Positions 21,840 to 32,830 of a stretch of DNA of 64,000 bases are shown one piece after another. Every line of letters begins with the position of its first letter. The stretch's first letter is position 1. A program made the position numbers and the translations under genes. Under the pieces are notes generated by a model that saw only the letters and a list, made by a program, of their open reading frames with translations, searched no databases and was not told the origin of the DNA. Source of the DNA: Hydractinia symbiolongicarpus (taxonomy: Eukaryota > Cnidaria > Hydrozoa > Anthoathecata > Hydractiniidae); NCBI RefSeq assembly GCF_029227915.1, contig NC_079883.1, positions 4,524,001 to 4,588,000 on the forward strand. The letters run 5' to 3'.

Positions 21840-23744
21840 TTGCCCGAGGAAAATATTGATACAATAGATAATGAATCATATGATAGTGGCAGCGAAAGCA
21901 GTGACAACGAATTGTGCGATGAAAGTTTTGCCAAGCCAAATAGATATATTATAATGGATATTAAAAATATTGAAAAAGAGCTGGATAGAAAAATGTGTTG
22001 TACTTTTTATCACTCAAAGATTATAGCAATGGAGAAAAAAACATTCCATCATGGTCTAAGCACTAAATTGTTTTTTTTTCTGCAAAAATGAAAATTGTTC
22101 CACGCATGAAAAAAATAAGGGATTTTACTCAACCAATCGTTTTCAAGGTCAACAAAAATAGCAAATTAACATAGCATCTGTACTTGATATGAGAGCAATC
22201 GGTCGCAGGCGTCAACCAGCACTCAAACTGTTCACAATTTTAAACCTTGGTAGCCCTATCAGTTATTCGTCGTGGAAGAATCATGCGAGTAAGTTAGTGA
22301 CATAAACGTCTGTTGTGGCGGTAAGAAACATGTCCTCTGCAGCAACCGAGGTAAAAGAGCTGGAAACAAAACACAGTGTAATTTCTTCACCACGTTTACA
22401 CAGTTGTGGAACAAGCTTTGACTGTTCATGGAACAGTAGAGGGTGGCAAGCAAGAGATGGTATTATTGCCGCAATTACGCAAGACACTGGCAAGATCATT
22501 GACATTGTTCACAAAAGTGCGTCATGTCCTACGTGCAAGAAGAAACAACAACAACGTGACAATGGCGAAATATCTCGAGTATCTGGAATGGTTTTTTGAG
22601 CATGAAATTTCTTGTTACATGAATCATACTGGAAGCCCTCAGGTAACCATTGATTTGCATAGTAATCCCAACTCGTACCCGTTTTTTTAACCTTTTTTGT
22701 AATTGTTATCACAGGCGATGGAGAAAGCTGGTGTTATAGATTTATATGCAAGATCCGTAGAAAACCGTGGATGGCGCTATGATCCATACATCGGAGACGG
22801 CGATAGCTCCTCCTACAGAGAGGTTTGCAAGGCTCAAATTTATGGTCTTACCAAAGTGATCGGAAAAAAAGAAGATGTGTGTCACGTTACTAAGAGAATG
22901 GGGACCAATTTAAGAGCATTAGTGCGTGACTACAAAGGTATATTTCTTATTTTAGACAATATTTATTTTTTGGAAAATAAATATTTTCTTTCACTTGATC
23001 ATTTATTTCACGTAGGAAAGAAATTAAAGGATGGAAAAGCTATCAACGGAAAAGGGAGGTTGACAAATATAGAATTGATGTATTTCAAAGTATATATGGA
23101 CACTCCATACGATCAAATATCGGGGAACCTAAAGCCATGTCTAAAACTGTTAAAGCAAGCTTGAAGCGCTATTCCAGCACACTAGAAAAGCCACAACACG
23201 AATTATGCCCATGCGGACCACAATCGTGGTGTTCATATCAAGAGACATAGCTAATGGCTCCCATGATCATTTGCCAATAAAGGATGCAATTCCACCAGCT
23301 ATTCAGGAACTTTTAGAACCGATTTTTAAAAAGCCTGGAGACGAGAAGTTTTTGGAAGTATGTCGAAATGTAGTAACTTCAAAACAAAACGAATCATTCC
23401 ATCACCTATTATGGTCTCTTGCCCCAAAAGAACAGTTTACGTCCTCATAGGAAATTGAACTTGCGATGAACATAAACACTTGCTTATACAATTGTGGTTT
23501 TCACTGGACTTTTTCTAATATATTCGATATTGTTAGGTTAGATCTGAGCGAGAGTTGTAAAAATAATTTCCGAAAAATTGACGATGCACGTATAGCAGGT
23601 TCTGACTACAAAACATTAGAAACAACGAAAGAAAAAAGAAAAAAACGCAGAAATGCAAAGAATAGACTGGCTGACAGGTTTAGACACATAGAAGGAGTGC
23701 AGTATGGATCAGCAGAAATTCTTTTCTTTATTTCGAATTACTGA
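21840..23744 (+). pseudogene. Decayed Mutator-like (MULE) transposase
   Basis: Segments in different frames follow the order of a Mutator-like transposase: an acidic N-terminus (21840-22090); FDCSWNSRGWQARDG (about 22415-22460), matching the first-Asp region; a CPTCKKK zinc-like pair (about 22525); GVIDLYARSVENRGWRYD and YIGDGDSSSYREVCKAQ (22730-22840), the second-Asp region; MGTNLRALVRDYKGK; and the C-terminal KQNESFHHLLWSLAPK (23380-23430). Stops and frame changes near 22400, 22600, 22940-23020, 23165 and 23450 show decay, though a few may be introns. It would have been a cut-and-paste DNA transposase. Terminal inverted repeats were not found. Confidence 0.7.
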
Positions 23745-24124
23745 AGTTCAAGGCTGTTTATCTCGTAAACATATTTTTCTCGTTGTTGCTCTACATTTTT
23801 GGGTAGAAGGTACAGGGACTTCAATATATCGAGACAAAATTAGCACATAATTATTATCAAGATATTCAGCTCTCCAAAGGTGTTTGTTTTTTCGAAAAAA
23901 ATGTACCATTCAGAGGTTACCATGTGATAAAAATTTATTTTTATCAACGAAGGAGTACCAAAATTAGTTTTTCGTAATAAAACTAAAAATATATTTTTAG
24001 AAAAAAAAACGCAGGCACCTTTTATATGCCCATGGGGAGCTGAGTTTAATGATATAACTGTAACAATATAAAAGTAAAATGCTTGTACCTTCTACCCTCA
24101 AGTATCAGAGACTTTGAAAACGTG

Positions 24125-24250
24125 TTCGATATTTCAGGGGCGGATCCAGACTTTTTCAAGACTTAGTCAAAATATTGCTGCTGCGCAGCAATATTTTAAA
24201 TTAGTATTGAATTTAGCAGCTGGGGGTCCTGGGGGGTACTGTAAGCGGGT
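24125..24250. repeat. Possible hAT-type MITE end with palindrome
   Basis: CAGGGGCGGATCCAGAC at 24136 is like the terminal repeat of many animal hAT MITEs. The palindrome AATATTGCTGCTGCGCAGCAATATT lies at about 24171-24195. No matching right end was found nearby, so this is a fragment at best. Confidence 0.35.
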
Positions 24251-24639
24251 ACAAAAATCGCCGAAAATTGTCTTCCAGTTTATCTAGTTATTAATAAAAT
24301 TGACAAAAAGAAACGCTAAGCTAAGAAAATCATATAAGAAAATCTCCTAAGAACATTTTTTTAAGAATAAACTCTCAGTCTTACACATCTTATTTTAGAT
24401 AGATAAAAGTACTAAAATTAACAGGGATTAACTACAATAAAGTGAGACAATTGTGAATATATTTCAATATTTATAAACTCTTGCTGTTTCTGCCAATATC
24501 AGGCTTCATCAGCATGACTAGGTGAATCAAAAGATCACACCGGCCATGGACAGCAAAATGAAACACAATCATAACAAAATAAGTAAGAATATGGAAAGAT
24601 CAGAATAATGAAGATAAAATGTACATACATGTGACATGA

Positions 24640-25616
24640 TACATACACACCTCAACCCATGTATTTGTTCAGATATATTTGTTTATTCCAAGGGCTAAAC
24701 TCAAGTTTCGTTTGAACTTTAAAAGAAGAATTACGAAGGGCAGTTTTCTGCTTTTTGCATGCTGAAATAGGAAAATGCAACTTTCGCTTAAGAAAGTTGC
24801 AACCTGGAACAAGGGGGAACGTAATGATTTGATGACACCAGACTTAACGATACCTTCATAACAAAATAAAGTTTCTAACTGATCTTCATCAGGTAAAATA
24901 GATGGGCGTGGCAATATACACTGTGTAAAGAGAGTTTGAAACCGTAACAAGCGAACTGTGGGTAAAACGTATAAATTTTTCTCTTTATTACTGTTGACAA
25001 GGCAATTGATAGAAAAGGAGACCATGTCTTGGGGGTACAGTTGTTGATTGCTTCTGCTTTAACTGCCTCCTCAGGAGAAAGAGTCATATCACAAACAATA
25101 AAAATATTTGCCTTTTGGTTTTTAAAAGCAAATTGAAAACAAGGATGATTGGAATAAAGGGAAGGATGCAAGAAAAGTTCTGTGGATGTCAGATGTGCAT
25201 ATTTTACATGGCTAGCCTCACAAATATCGAGGGATATACCCTGTCTATTATTTCCAGGAGGGGCCATGGCGTAGATGGAGAGTCCTAGAGTATTTAATGC
25301 TCATTTTGAGCTACGCAGACCCAGTTAGAGCCCGCGCTCTACTAGACAACTCCCGGCAACATCCAACGGCCCACACAGTGCGCCATCTTCCCAATTTCCC
25401 TCACATGGCTTGGGTTAACCCGGAGCTATGGTAACATTCACTCGCCCATGTTGAATCGCCGTCAAGAGGAATCGAACCCCGGTCTCCCGCACAGAGTACG
25501 AGAGCTATAACCACTAATCTACGGCGCCACTGATTATCAAAACATCAACAAGAGAATTATCACCTACCAATACGATGCTGAGCTGCATAGACAGTCTCCT
25601 GATGGTTTGGATCTAA
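24640..25616 (-). pseudogene. Broken copy of an expanded invertebrate repeat-protein family
   Basis: A possible exon at 25571-25616 (minus) encodes an HQETVYAAQHRIG-like segment with a GTAGGTG donor. After the inserted SINE, an acceptor-like CCACAG leads to ELFLHPSLYSNHPCF, EEAVKAEAINNCTPKTWSPF and, after a frame change near 24960, RFQTLFTQCILPRP. This order resembles OTU/vertnin-like proteins that are multi-copy in cnidarian genomes; that link rests on memory. The frame change and SINE argue that it is dead. Confidence 0.4.
25191..25529 (-). mobile_element. tRNA-derived SINE, family 2, copy 2
   Basis: Same length and orientation as 17566-17904 with only a handful of substitutions. It begins (minus strand) TGGCGCCGTAGATTAGTGG at 25529 and ends at AGATGTGCAT (25191). 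It is embedded between coding-like pieces of the pseudogene at 24640-25616, in a possible intron. Confidence 0.82.
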
Positions 25617-25985
25617 AAATAATATATTTTGCCATGACCTTTCACTCAACAAACTTTGTTTCCTAATAGCCATTCGAAGAGTTTTTTTCATCACCAACCT
25701 TAGCTACTTATCCAGTTCTTGCTTCTAATAACAACACAAACATTAATTGAGAAAGAACTCCTCCACAATGCTGAAAATTCTGTTCAAGGCTCATGTTACA
25801 AAAACAATTAGCCAGCTAGCTAGCTAGCTATAGCTAGCTAATTAAATATTTTTGTATTTGTTTTTAATAGTCTGTTGTAAAAAGCTCTCCCTCAACTAGC
25901 TCTTCGTAGCGAATATACTGAAAACCTTTAAATAAATTCAAGGTGTGTTGGAGAGTAAAAAACATACTTCTCACTTTAAATGTGT

Positions 25986-27765
25986 ATGTAATGTAAAAAA
26001 AAAAAAAATTAGCAAAGGCGCTATTCTCGTGGTAATTCCTTACATGTTTCCGTTTTTTGAACATGTGACTTTGTGGTTATCATATGTTCGGTTTTTTGTT
26101 AATAATCCAATAACATTGGTGATATTGGTGTTAAGTTGTAGATACTAGCTAAATTGCGAGATCGTCAGTTGATTACTACCGTCATCAGAATTTTCAGCCC
26201 CGTCCGGGTATGGACTAATCAATAATTCCTCGTGGTAGCGGGCCATGCTTTAGCAAGCATTCTCTATTAGCTAGGAGTATCAAATGTTGTAAAGTAGGTA
26301 AATTTTACTCACCATTTCCGTTGCTAGCGTCAAATTCGCTTGAACTGAAGAGATCGTTAGTCTGCATGATGAAAATTTATTTGATTTAATAAAAAAACGT
26401 TATTTTGAATAGTGTTGCTACGTTCTTGTTTCTGTTGTAAGAGGTCGTTTTATGGCCATTCTCAGTCTTATATATTGCTTCGGTAGGGCCGTTTGAGGGT
26501 CGTTTTTATTTATTTATTTTTTATTTTTTATTGTTCAGTCTTGTAGTTGTCATAGAAACCGATGTTTAAACTGAATGTGCGCACAGATTTATAAACGCAA
26601 TTTTATCTTCAAAGCGTTTCAAGGCAAGATAGTGCCCAGGTTTCTATCATTCGTGTATGCTTTCTTGAATCCAGATGATATGCCTATCACTTATTACACA
26701 GGTTTTCTGTGTTGTTAAGATAGTATAAGTCGTTATTATCAGTATTTCATCATTACATCCAACCTCGTTTCCAGTGTTACGAATATTTATTTGTAATCTA
26801 TATCAGCCTTGTATGAAAAGTTAAATTCTAGCCATATGGTTCAGTGTTAAAGTTGTATTTTCAGGAACCCTTTTATGGGTCGTAATTGTGTAATTTATTG
26901 ATTGATTTATTTAAAGTGGATGAGTGTAGTTGTCATAGAATTGAGAGTTTTTTAGTCAAACCGAATGTGAGTGCAGATGGAAGATTTTGTCATGTTGTTA
27001 TGGAAACGAGATTTTTTCTTCGTATCGTTTCACAGTAAGGTAGTACCAAGGTTGTAACAGCTAACTTCTGCACCCAGTTATCTCTGCTTACACAGTTATC
27101 AATATATTATATATACACATGCACGTATTATGTTCATTTTCACGCGTATGTGAGTTTGTTATTAAGTTTTTGGTCATAAATTACTTGGTTTTGTGTGTAT
27201 TAATTAGTTTGTAAATTAATTTTACAACCCATTCCACAGGCTATGATATATATTTGGATATCAGACTAACAAATAAAATGGCAAAACGCTAGCATGCAGT
27301 ATTTTGCTAAAATATCAAAAAACTGTTTTGGGTGTAACAATTTTTATTATGATATTAATAAACTGAATGTTATACAAATCGAATAAACGTAAAAATTATA
27401 AAAATTATATTGAAAGGCAGTGGTCAGCAGATCTCATCTTTGCTCTGATTAAATATTCCTGTATATTTTTATGCTTGGTGAAAGTCAAGAATGGTTTGGT
27501 TGGAAAAACGAGTCGCAGAGCAGGGTCGCTCTCAATTATAAACCAATACTTGTGTAGTATTCGTTTAAGCGTTGTAAATTTTTCGTGGTAAGGTAAAATA
27601 AAAGGTAGAATGTGTTTGTCTTTGTTTTGGTCTCTGTCAGCATCACCACTATTGTCAGCGGTTCTGAAATGTATTCGTTTTTTATTAAACTTGTGCGTAG
27701 AGTTAGAAAGTACGTCGGATTGCTTTAATTTGGCGATTTTCCCGAATATTTCATCAACAAGCCGA
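25986..27765 (-). repeat. Left arm of the 1780-bp inverted repeat
   Basis: It contains the last 120 codons or so of the reverse transcriptase ORF and about 1.4 kb of 3' sequence. Positions in the two arms are related by x + y = 58463. Confidence 0.92.
26311..26474 (-). promoter_or_regulatory. Promoter plus first-exon module (left arm)
   Basis: On the minus strand, TATATAAG ends the promoter-like part at 26474-26467. An ATG at 26367-26365 opens a short exon (MQTNDLFSSSEFDASNGN) ending at a strong GTGAGT donor (26312). Penelope elements carry promoter and 5'-UTR intron sequence in their repeated ends, so this may be the element's start region placed downstream by its repeat structure. Confidence 0.45.
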
Positions 27766-29390
27766 TCTTTGTATCCTCTGGTCAGCAAAATACTTTTAAG
27801 TTCATCGAGCTCACATTTTAAAATGCTATCTTGACTTGTTATCATGCGATAGCGGAGTGCTTGCGAATAAATTATACCCCTTTTGGTATGGTGAGGGTGA
27901 TACGACGTAAAATGTAATAGTGCTCTGCTGTCAGTTGGTTTTATAAATAATTTGGTTTTGAGTTTTCTCGAGCGTTTATCTAAATAGATAGTCGTATCCA
28001 AAAAACTAATTTCCTCTGTTGAATATTCATAGGTGAATTTTATTGTAGGGTGTATTGAATTTAGATATATGAAAAATTTGTGTAGTTCTTCTTCACTGTG
28101 TTCCCATATGAAGAATATGTCGTCTAGGAAACGAAGAAATATAGTGATTAAATTTGGAAACTTATCGAAAATAAACACCTGCTCAAAAAGACCCAGGAAT
28201 AATGATGCGTATGGTGGTGCCACCTTCGTACCCATGGCTGTGCCAAGTAACTGCAGATATATTTCATTTAGGAACATGAAATAGTTATTTTCCAGTATAA
28301 ACGAAAACAACGTTCGTATTACATGTTCATTGGGTGTGAATGAAGGCAGTGTGTTTCTGTATTTTCTAATGAAATGAATACACGCATCAACTCCTTCTTG
28401 ATGAGGGATATTGGTGTAAAGTGAGGATACGTCTGCTGATACAAGTAAAACGTGTTCATTTTGTGCCGGTATGGTTTGTAACCGTTGTATTAGATGTTTG
28501 GTGTCCTTTACATAGGATTTTAATTTTGGTAAGAGAGGTTGCAGGCAAAGATTTAAAAATTCTGAGATATTTTCAGTTATAGAGTTAACAGCTGAAACTA
28601 TTGGTCGTCCTGGAATGCCATCCTTATGAATTTTTGGCAGTATGTAAAATAGGGGCATTCTAGTGTTTTCAGGTGGTGTTATAAATTTAGCCGTGTTTTT
28701 GTTTATGTTGTGGCGACATAGAGAAATTTCTATGAAACTGTTGATATTAGTTTTAAGGTCTTTGCTAGGGTCAGTTTTCATTTTTGCGTAATATTTGTTG
28801 TTGGAGAGGTGGTCATAAACTTTTCCAATGTAGTCATCTTTACTCATGATGACTACACGACCACCCTTATCAGCTTTTTTAATCACTATATTTCGGTTTT
28901 TTGATAATTTCAATAGACTTTTCCTTTCGCTACGAGTAAGATTACTCTGGCATCTCAACAGGGGAAATTTAGTGGTAAAATCGCATAAATCTCTTTTTAC
29001 CAGGGCAAAAAAGTTTTGTAGGTTTTTATGTTGTGGTTCAGGTGCAAGCCAGTTAGATTTTCTATGGAGCTCATTGCGGGGGTGTGGTTTGTTAATAAAA
29101 AAATACCTTGTTGCCATACGATTGCGCAAGTTCGCAAAAGCATTTTTCACAGGCTGACAGGTGTTGACAGCTGATGGTGTTGGGACGTACTTAAGTCCTT
29201 TATTGAGAACAGATATATCCGCATTGGATAAATTGAGGTGAGATAAATTTACAACTAGTGAGTTTAAAGTTTTCATTTTTATTTTTCTATAAAAACATTT
29301 TTTAACAACGTTTTTCCTTTGTTTAAAATTAATGTTCATGTTATAGTTTGTTGAGCATGTTTTTATGTTTTCCAATTGGTATCTTGTCAT
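27405..29390 (-). CDS. Penelope-like reverse transcriptase
   Basis: 661 residues. An N-terminal KKADKGGRVVIMSKDDY precedes the fingers (FYILPKIHKDGIPGRPIVS). Motif A is SADVSSLYTNIPHQEG with the first catalytic Asp, then GTAMGTKVAPPYASLFL, and motif C RFLDDIFFIWE with the Asp pair. The end has the conserved linker-like PFILPYHEKF...ESDPALRLVFPTKPF and stops after AKMRSADHCLSI. The Penelope GIY-YIG endonuclease that usually follows is not encoded here or in the visible 3' sequence. The ATG overlaps the stop of the upstream ORF (ATGA at 29387-29390). The frame is intact, so the copy could be young. Confidence 0.88.
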   Translation of the reverse strand: MTRYQLENIKTCSTNYNMNINFKQRKNVVKKCFYRKIKMKTLNSLVVNLSHLNLSNADISVLNKGLKYVPTPSAVNTCQPVKNAFANLRNRMATRYFFINKPHPRNELHRKSNWLAPEPQHKNLQNFFALVKRDLCDFTTKFPLLRCQSNLTRSERKSLLKLSKNRNIVIKKADKGGRVVIMSKDDYIGKVYDHLSNNKYYAKMKTDPSKDLKTNINSFIEISLCRHNINKNTAKFITPPENTRMPLFYILPKIHKDGIPGRPIVSAVNSITENISEFLNLCLQPLLPKLKSYVKDTKHLIQRLQTIPAQNEHVLLVSADVSSLYTNIPHQEGVDACIHFIRKYRNTLPSFTPNEHVIRTLFSFILENNYFMFLNEIYLQLLGTAMGTKVAPPYASLFLGLFEQVFIFDKFPNLITIFLRFLDDIFFIWEHSEEELHKFFIYLNSIHPTIKFTYEYSTEEISFLDTTIYLDKRSRKLKTKLFIKPTDSRALLHFTSYHPHHTKRGIIYSQALRYRMITSQDSILKCELDELKSILLTRGYKDRLVDEIFGKIAKLKQSDVLSNSTHKFNKKRIHFRTADNSGDADRDQNKDKHILPFILPYHEKFTTLKRILHKYWFIIESDPALRLVFPTKPFLTFTKHKNIQEYLIRAKMRSADHCLSI

Positions 29391-30277
29391 GGGTTGTGGT
29401 TTCGCTGATGAGGCGGTTGGTTTTTTGGGTTCTTTGAGCTGGTTTGATTAGGTTGACCTTTGCTTTGTTGTACAAAGGGTCTTGTTCGCGGTGTGTCATG
29501 GAAATCAGTCTGGTTACTGTTTTTCCTTTTCAGTTTATTGTTTCTCAATGTAAGCGATTCGTTGTGTTGTTGTATGCATAATTTGTTTAAATTGTTAAGT
29601 TCGTCTGAGGAGAATTCCTTTTTCAAAGACTCTCTCTCCTCTTTGCACTTTTTTACATTGTTTCTATGGTGCTTTATTAGAATTTGCAGCAAGGTATTGC
29701 TACATGAATGCACGGTGGCATTCCATTCATTTTTTAATTCAGCAGGTAAACTCATAGTGGAGCGAACCTGGATTTTTAGCCCAAAAGGAACCGTCCCAGC
29801 AGCGAGATGCATTTCGAGAATCTGCAATTGCCGATTATAATCTAAGAGCTTTTTTGTCTCATCAATATAGTCGGTCTTTTTGTTTTCTTTGTTCGTATTC
29901 GTATCTAGGTGGCGCTTCGTGTTTAAAATGTATTGTTCTATTTCGTCAACGTCTCTTTTAGTGTTAGGTGCTGGTTTGCTGTTTGATTTTGTGGAAGTCG
30001 TGATTAGCGAAACAGTTGGCTGTGTGGCGAATTCACTAATATTAAACTCCTCCATTTCGATGTCGTCAAGTAGATTCGTTAGTTTTGGTGTTGGTAGAGG
30101 TTTGCGGTGTGTAGTTTTGTTCCTCAAGAATACCTTCTTTGTTATACCAAGAACACTCGGTGAGGTTGTTTTTGTCTCTACAAGGAAGTTAAAATATTGT
30201 GTTAGAAGATGGTGTAGTTTTTTTGCAACATCAGTTTGTATGTATTGTTTGTGAGATATGTACATCGAAATAAACAA
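29387..30277 (-). CDS. ORF1 of the Penelope-like element
   Basis: 296 residues, basic and Asn/Gln/Lys-rich, with a charged helical centre (KNEWNATVHSCSNTLLQILIKHH, then KKCKEERESLKKEF) and a low-complexity Pro/Gln/Asn tail. No known domain was recognised. A nucleic-acid-binding or coiled-coil role is suggested only by composition. It ends in the ATGA overlap with the RT ORF, implying coupled translation from one RNA. The true start may be one of the early Met codons (residues 1 or 5). Confidence 0.65.
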   Translation of the reverse strand: MFISMYISHKQYIQTDVAKKLHHLLTQYFNFLVETKTTSPSVLGITKKVFLRNKTTHRKPLPTPKLTNLLDDIEMEEFNISEFATQPTVSLITTSTKSNSKPAPNTKRDVDEIEQYILNTKRHLDTNTNKENKKTDYIDETKKLLDYNRQLQILEMHLAAGTVPFGLKIQVRSTMSLPAELKNEWNATVHSCSNTLLQILIKHHRNNVKKCKEERESLKKEFSSDELNNLNKLCIQQHNESLTLRNNKLKRKNSNQTDFHDTPRTRPFVQQSKGQPNQTSSKNPKNQPPHQRNHNP

Positions 30278-30697
30278 GAGCGTTTATTTAAAAATATTCA
30301 ATTAAAATTTGGTCACCACAACAGGCGTTATACACATTTTTGTATGACAATAGCGAGGTTTTGCTGGTGCCCTTCCAATTGGAAAGACATTTCGGTACAA
30401 TCACAGCGTGGTTTTGCTGATCTTTTTGGTGTTATTGAGTATAAAGTCATAAATACGTGTTAAACTAACATGTGGCTTATGATCGAAGCACATTTTGGTA
30501 TGATCAATTTTTCAAAAAATAGATTTTTTGAAAAAAAAAAATTCTGAAGATGTTGGTGAGGATACGAACTTTTTAGCGTTAGCAAATAATAATAATAATA
30601 AAATAAACGTTTAGAAACGATAAGTATCTACATGAAACCACGTCCAGTCCTCATGTATTTCAGAATATAAATTATAATAGTGAGAAAATACAACAAG

Positions 30698-32477
30698 TCG
30701 GCTTGTTGATGAAATATTCGGGAAAATCGCCAAATTAAAGCAATCCGACGTACTTTCTAACTCTACGCACAAGTTTAATAAAAAACGAATACATTTCAGA
30801 ACCGCTGACAATAGTGGTGATGCTGACAGAGACCAAAACAAAGACAAACACATTCTACCTTTTATTTTACCTTACCACGAAAAATTTACAACGCTTAAAC
30901 GAATACTACACAAGTATTGGTTTATAATTGAGAGCGACCCTGCTCTGCGACTCGTTTTTCCAACCAAACCATTCTTGACTTTCACCAAGCATAAAAATAT
31001 ACAGGAATATTTAATCAGAGCAAAGATGAGATCTGCTGACCACTGCCTTTCAATATAATTTTTATAATTTTTACGTTTATTCGATTTGTATAACATTCAG
31101 TTTATTAATATCATAATAAAAATTGTTACACCCAAAACAGTTTTTTGATATTTTAGCAAAATACTGCATGCTAGCGTTTTGCCATTTTATTTGTTAGTCT
31201 GATATCCAAATATATATCATAGCCTGTGGAATGGGTTGTAAAATTAATTTACAAACTAATTAATACACACAAAACCAAGTAATTTATGACCAAAAACTTA
31301 ATAACAAACTCACATACGCGTGAAAATGAACATAATACGTGCATGTGTATATATAATATATTGATAACTGTGTAAGCAGAGATAACTGGGTGCAGAAGTT
31401 AGCTGTTACAACCTTGGTACTACCTTACTGTGAAACGATACGAAGAAAAAATCTCGTTTCCATAACAACATGACAAAATCTTCCATCTGCACTCACATTC
31501 GGTTTGACTAAAAAACTCTCAATTCTATGACAACTACACTCATCCACTTTAAATAAATCAATCAATAAATTACACAATTACGACCCATAAAAGGGTTCCT
31601 GAAAATACAACTTTAACACTGAACCATATGGCTAGAATTTAACTTTTCATACAAGGCTGATATAGATTACAAATAAATATTCGTAACACTGGAAACGAGG
31701 TTGGATGTAATGATGAAATACTGATAATAACGACTTATACTATCTTAACAACACAGAAAACCTGTGTAATAAGTGATAGGCATATCATCTGGATTCAAGA
31801 AAGCATACACGAATGATAGAAACCTGGGCACTATCTTGCCTTGAAACGCTTTGAAGATAAAATTGCGTTTATAAATCTGTGCGCACATTCAGTTTAAACA
31901 TCGGTTTCTATGACAACTACAAGACTGAACAATAAAAAATAAAAAATAAATAAATAAAAACGACCCTCAAACGGCCCTACCGAAGCAATATATAAGACTG
32001 AGAATGGCCATAAAACGACCTCTTACAACAGAAACAAGAACGTAGCAACACTATTCAAAATAACGTTTTTTTATTAAATCAAATAAATTTTCATCATGCA
32101 GACTAACGATCTCTTCAGTTCAAGCGAATTTGACGCTAGCAACGGAAATGGTGAGTAAAATTTACCTACTTTACAACATTTGATACTCCTAGCTAATAGA
32201 GAATGCTTGCTAAAGCATGGCCCGCTACCACGAGGAATTATTGATTAGTCCATACCCGGACGGGGCTGAAAATTCTGATGACGGTAGTAATCAACTGACG
32301 ATCTCGCAATTTAGCTAGTATCTACAACTTAACACCAATATCACCAATGTTATTGGATTATTAACAAAAAACCGAACATATGATAACCACAAAGTCACAT
32401 GTTCAAAAAACGGAAACATGTAAGGAATTACCACGAGAATAGCGCCTTTGCTAATTTTTTTTTTTTTTACATTACAT
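30698..32477 (+). repeat. Right arm of the 1780-bp inverted repeat
   Basis: Plus-strand copy of the element's 3' portion, starting inside the RT ORF (KSDVLSN frame) and ending in the poly-T plus ACATTACAT edge. Since it is truncated within the ORF, it cannot make the enzyme. Confidence 0.92.
31989..32152 (+). promoter_or_regulatory. Promoter plus first-exon module (right arm)
   Basis: Mirror copy: TATATAAG at 31989-31996, ATG at 32096, donor GTGAGT at 32151. It points out of the element towards 32.5 kb. A capped transcript from here would have to splice into flanking DNA. Confidence 0.45.
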
Positions 32478-32647
32478 CACCAATTACATTCGGATGAAGT
32501 ACCCGTGCGAATTCGATATAGGGAGATTATCGTTAAACCGCATTCAGTTTTTGTTGGTGGAAATTATTGATAGCTTTAAATAAAAAAAGCGATGTAAAGA
32601 CCATAAATGATAATATATAGTAGTCTTCATCTGTTTCTTGGTGTTTT

Positions 32648-32830
32648 AAGTTGTACGAAGTTGGATGGTTAAAAAAATTCAAGTTAAGTAGAAGAAGTGA
32701 AGTAGGCCCAACCTCGTACACAGTTATTTAAGTTGTACGAAGTTGGTATGGATCAAAAAATTCAAGTTAAGTAGAAGAAGTGAAGTAGGCCCAACCTCGT
32801 ACACAGTTATTTAAGTTGTACGATGTTGGT
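32648..32830. repeat. Tandem duplication of an 82-83-bp unit
   Basis: Units start at 32648 and 32730, with a third start at 32813. Each contains TTGTACGAAGTTGG and, inverted, CCAACCTCGTACA, so a unit can fold on itself. Diverged pieces with CTCGTACAA recur to about 33055. Confidence 0.75.

Larger units (their letters stand above)
25986..32477 (-). mobile_element. Penelope-like retroelement in a 6.5-kb palindromic insertion
   Basis: A long copy runs on the minus strand from about 30697 (5' side) to 25986 (3' end). A 5'-truncated 1780-bp copy of its 3' part lies inverted at 30698-32477. The arms were identical in all stretches compared and are exactly equal in length, around a 2932-bp spacer. 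Both outer edges are element 3' ends with an A/T-run next to ATGTAATGT. Linked inverted or tandem truncated copies are typical of Penelope-like elements. Near-identity of the arms points to a recent event. Confidence 0.8.

Noticed and set aside
29460-30254. Plus-strand ORFs of 124-126 codons rich in Phe/Ser/Leu
   Set aside because: They are antisense shadows of the A-rich Penelope ORF1.
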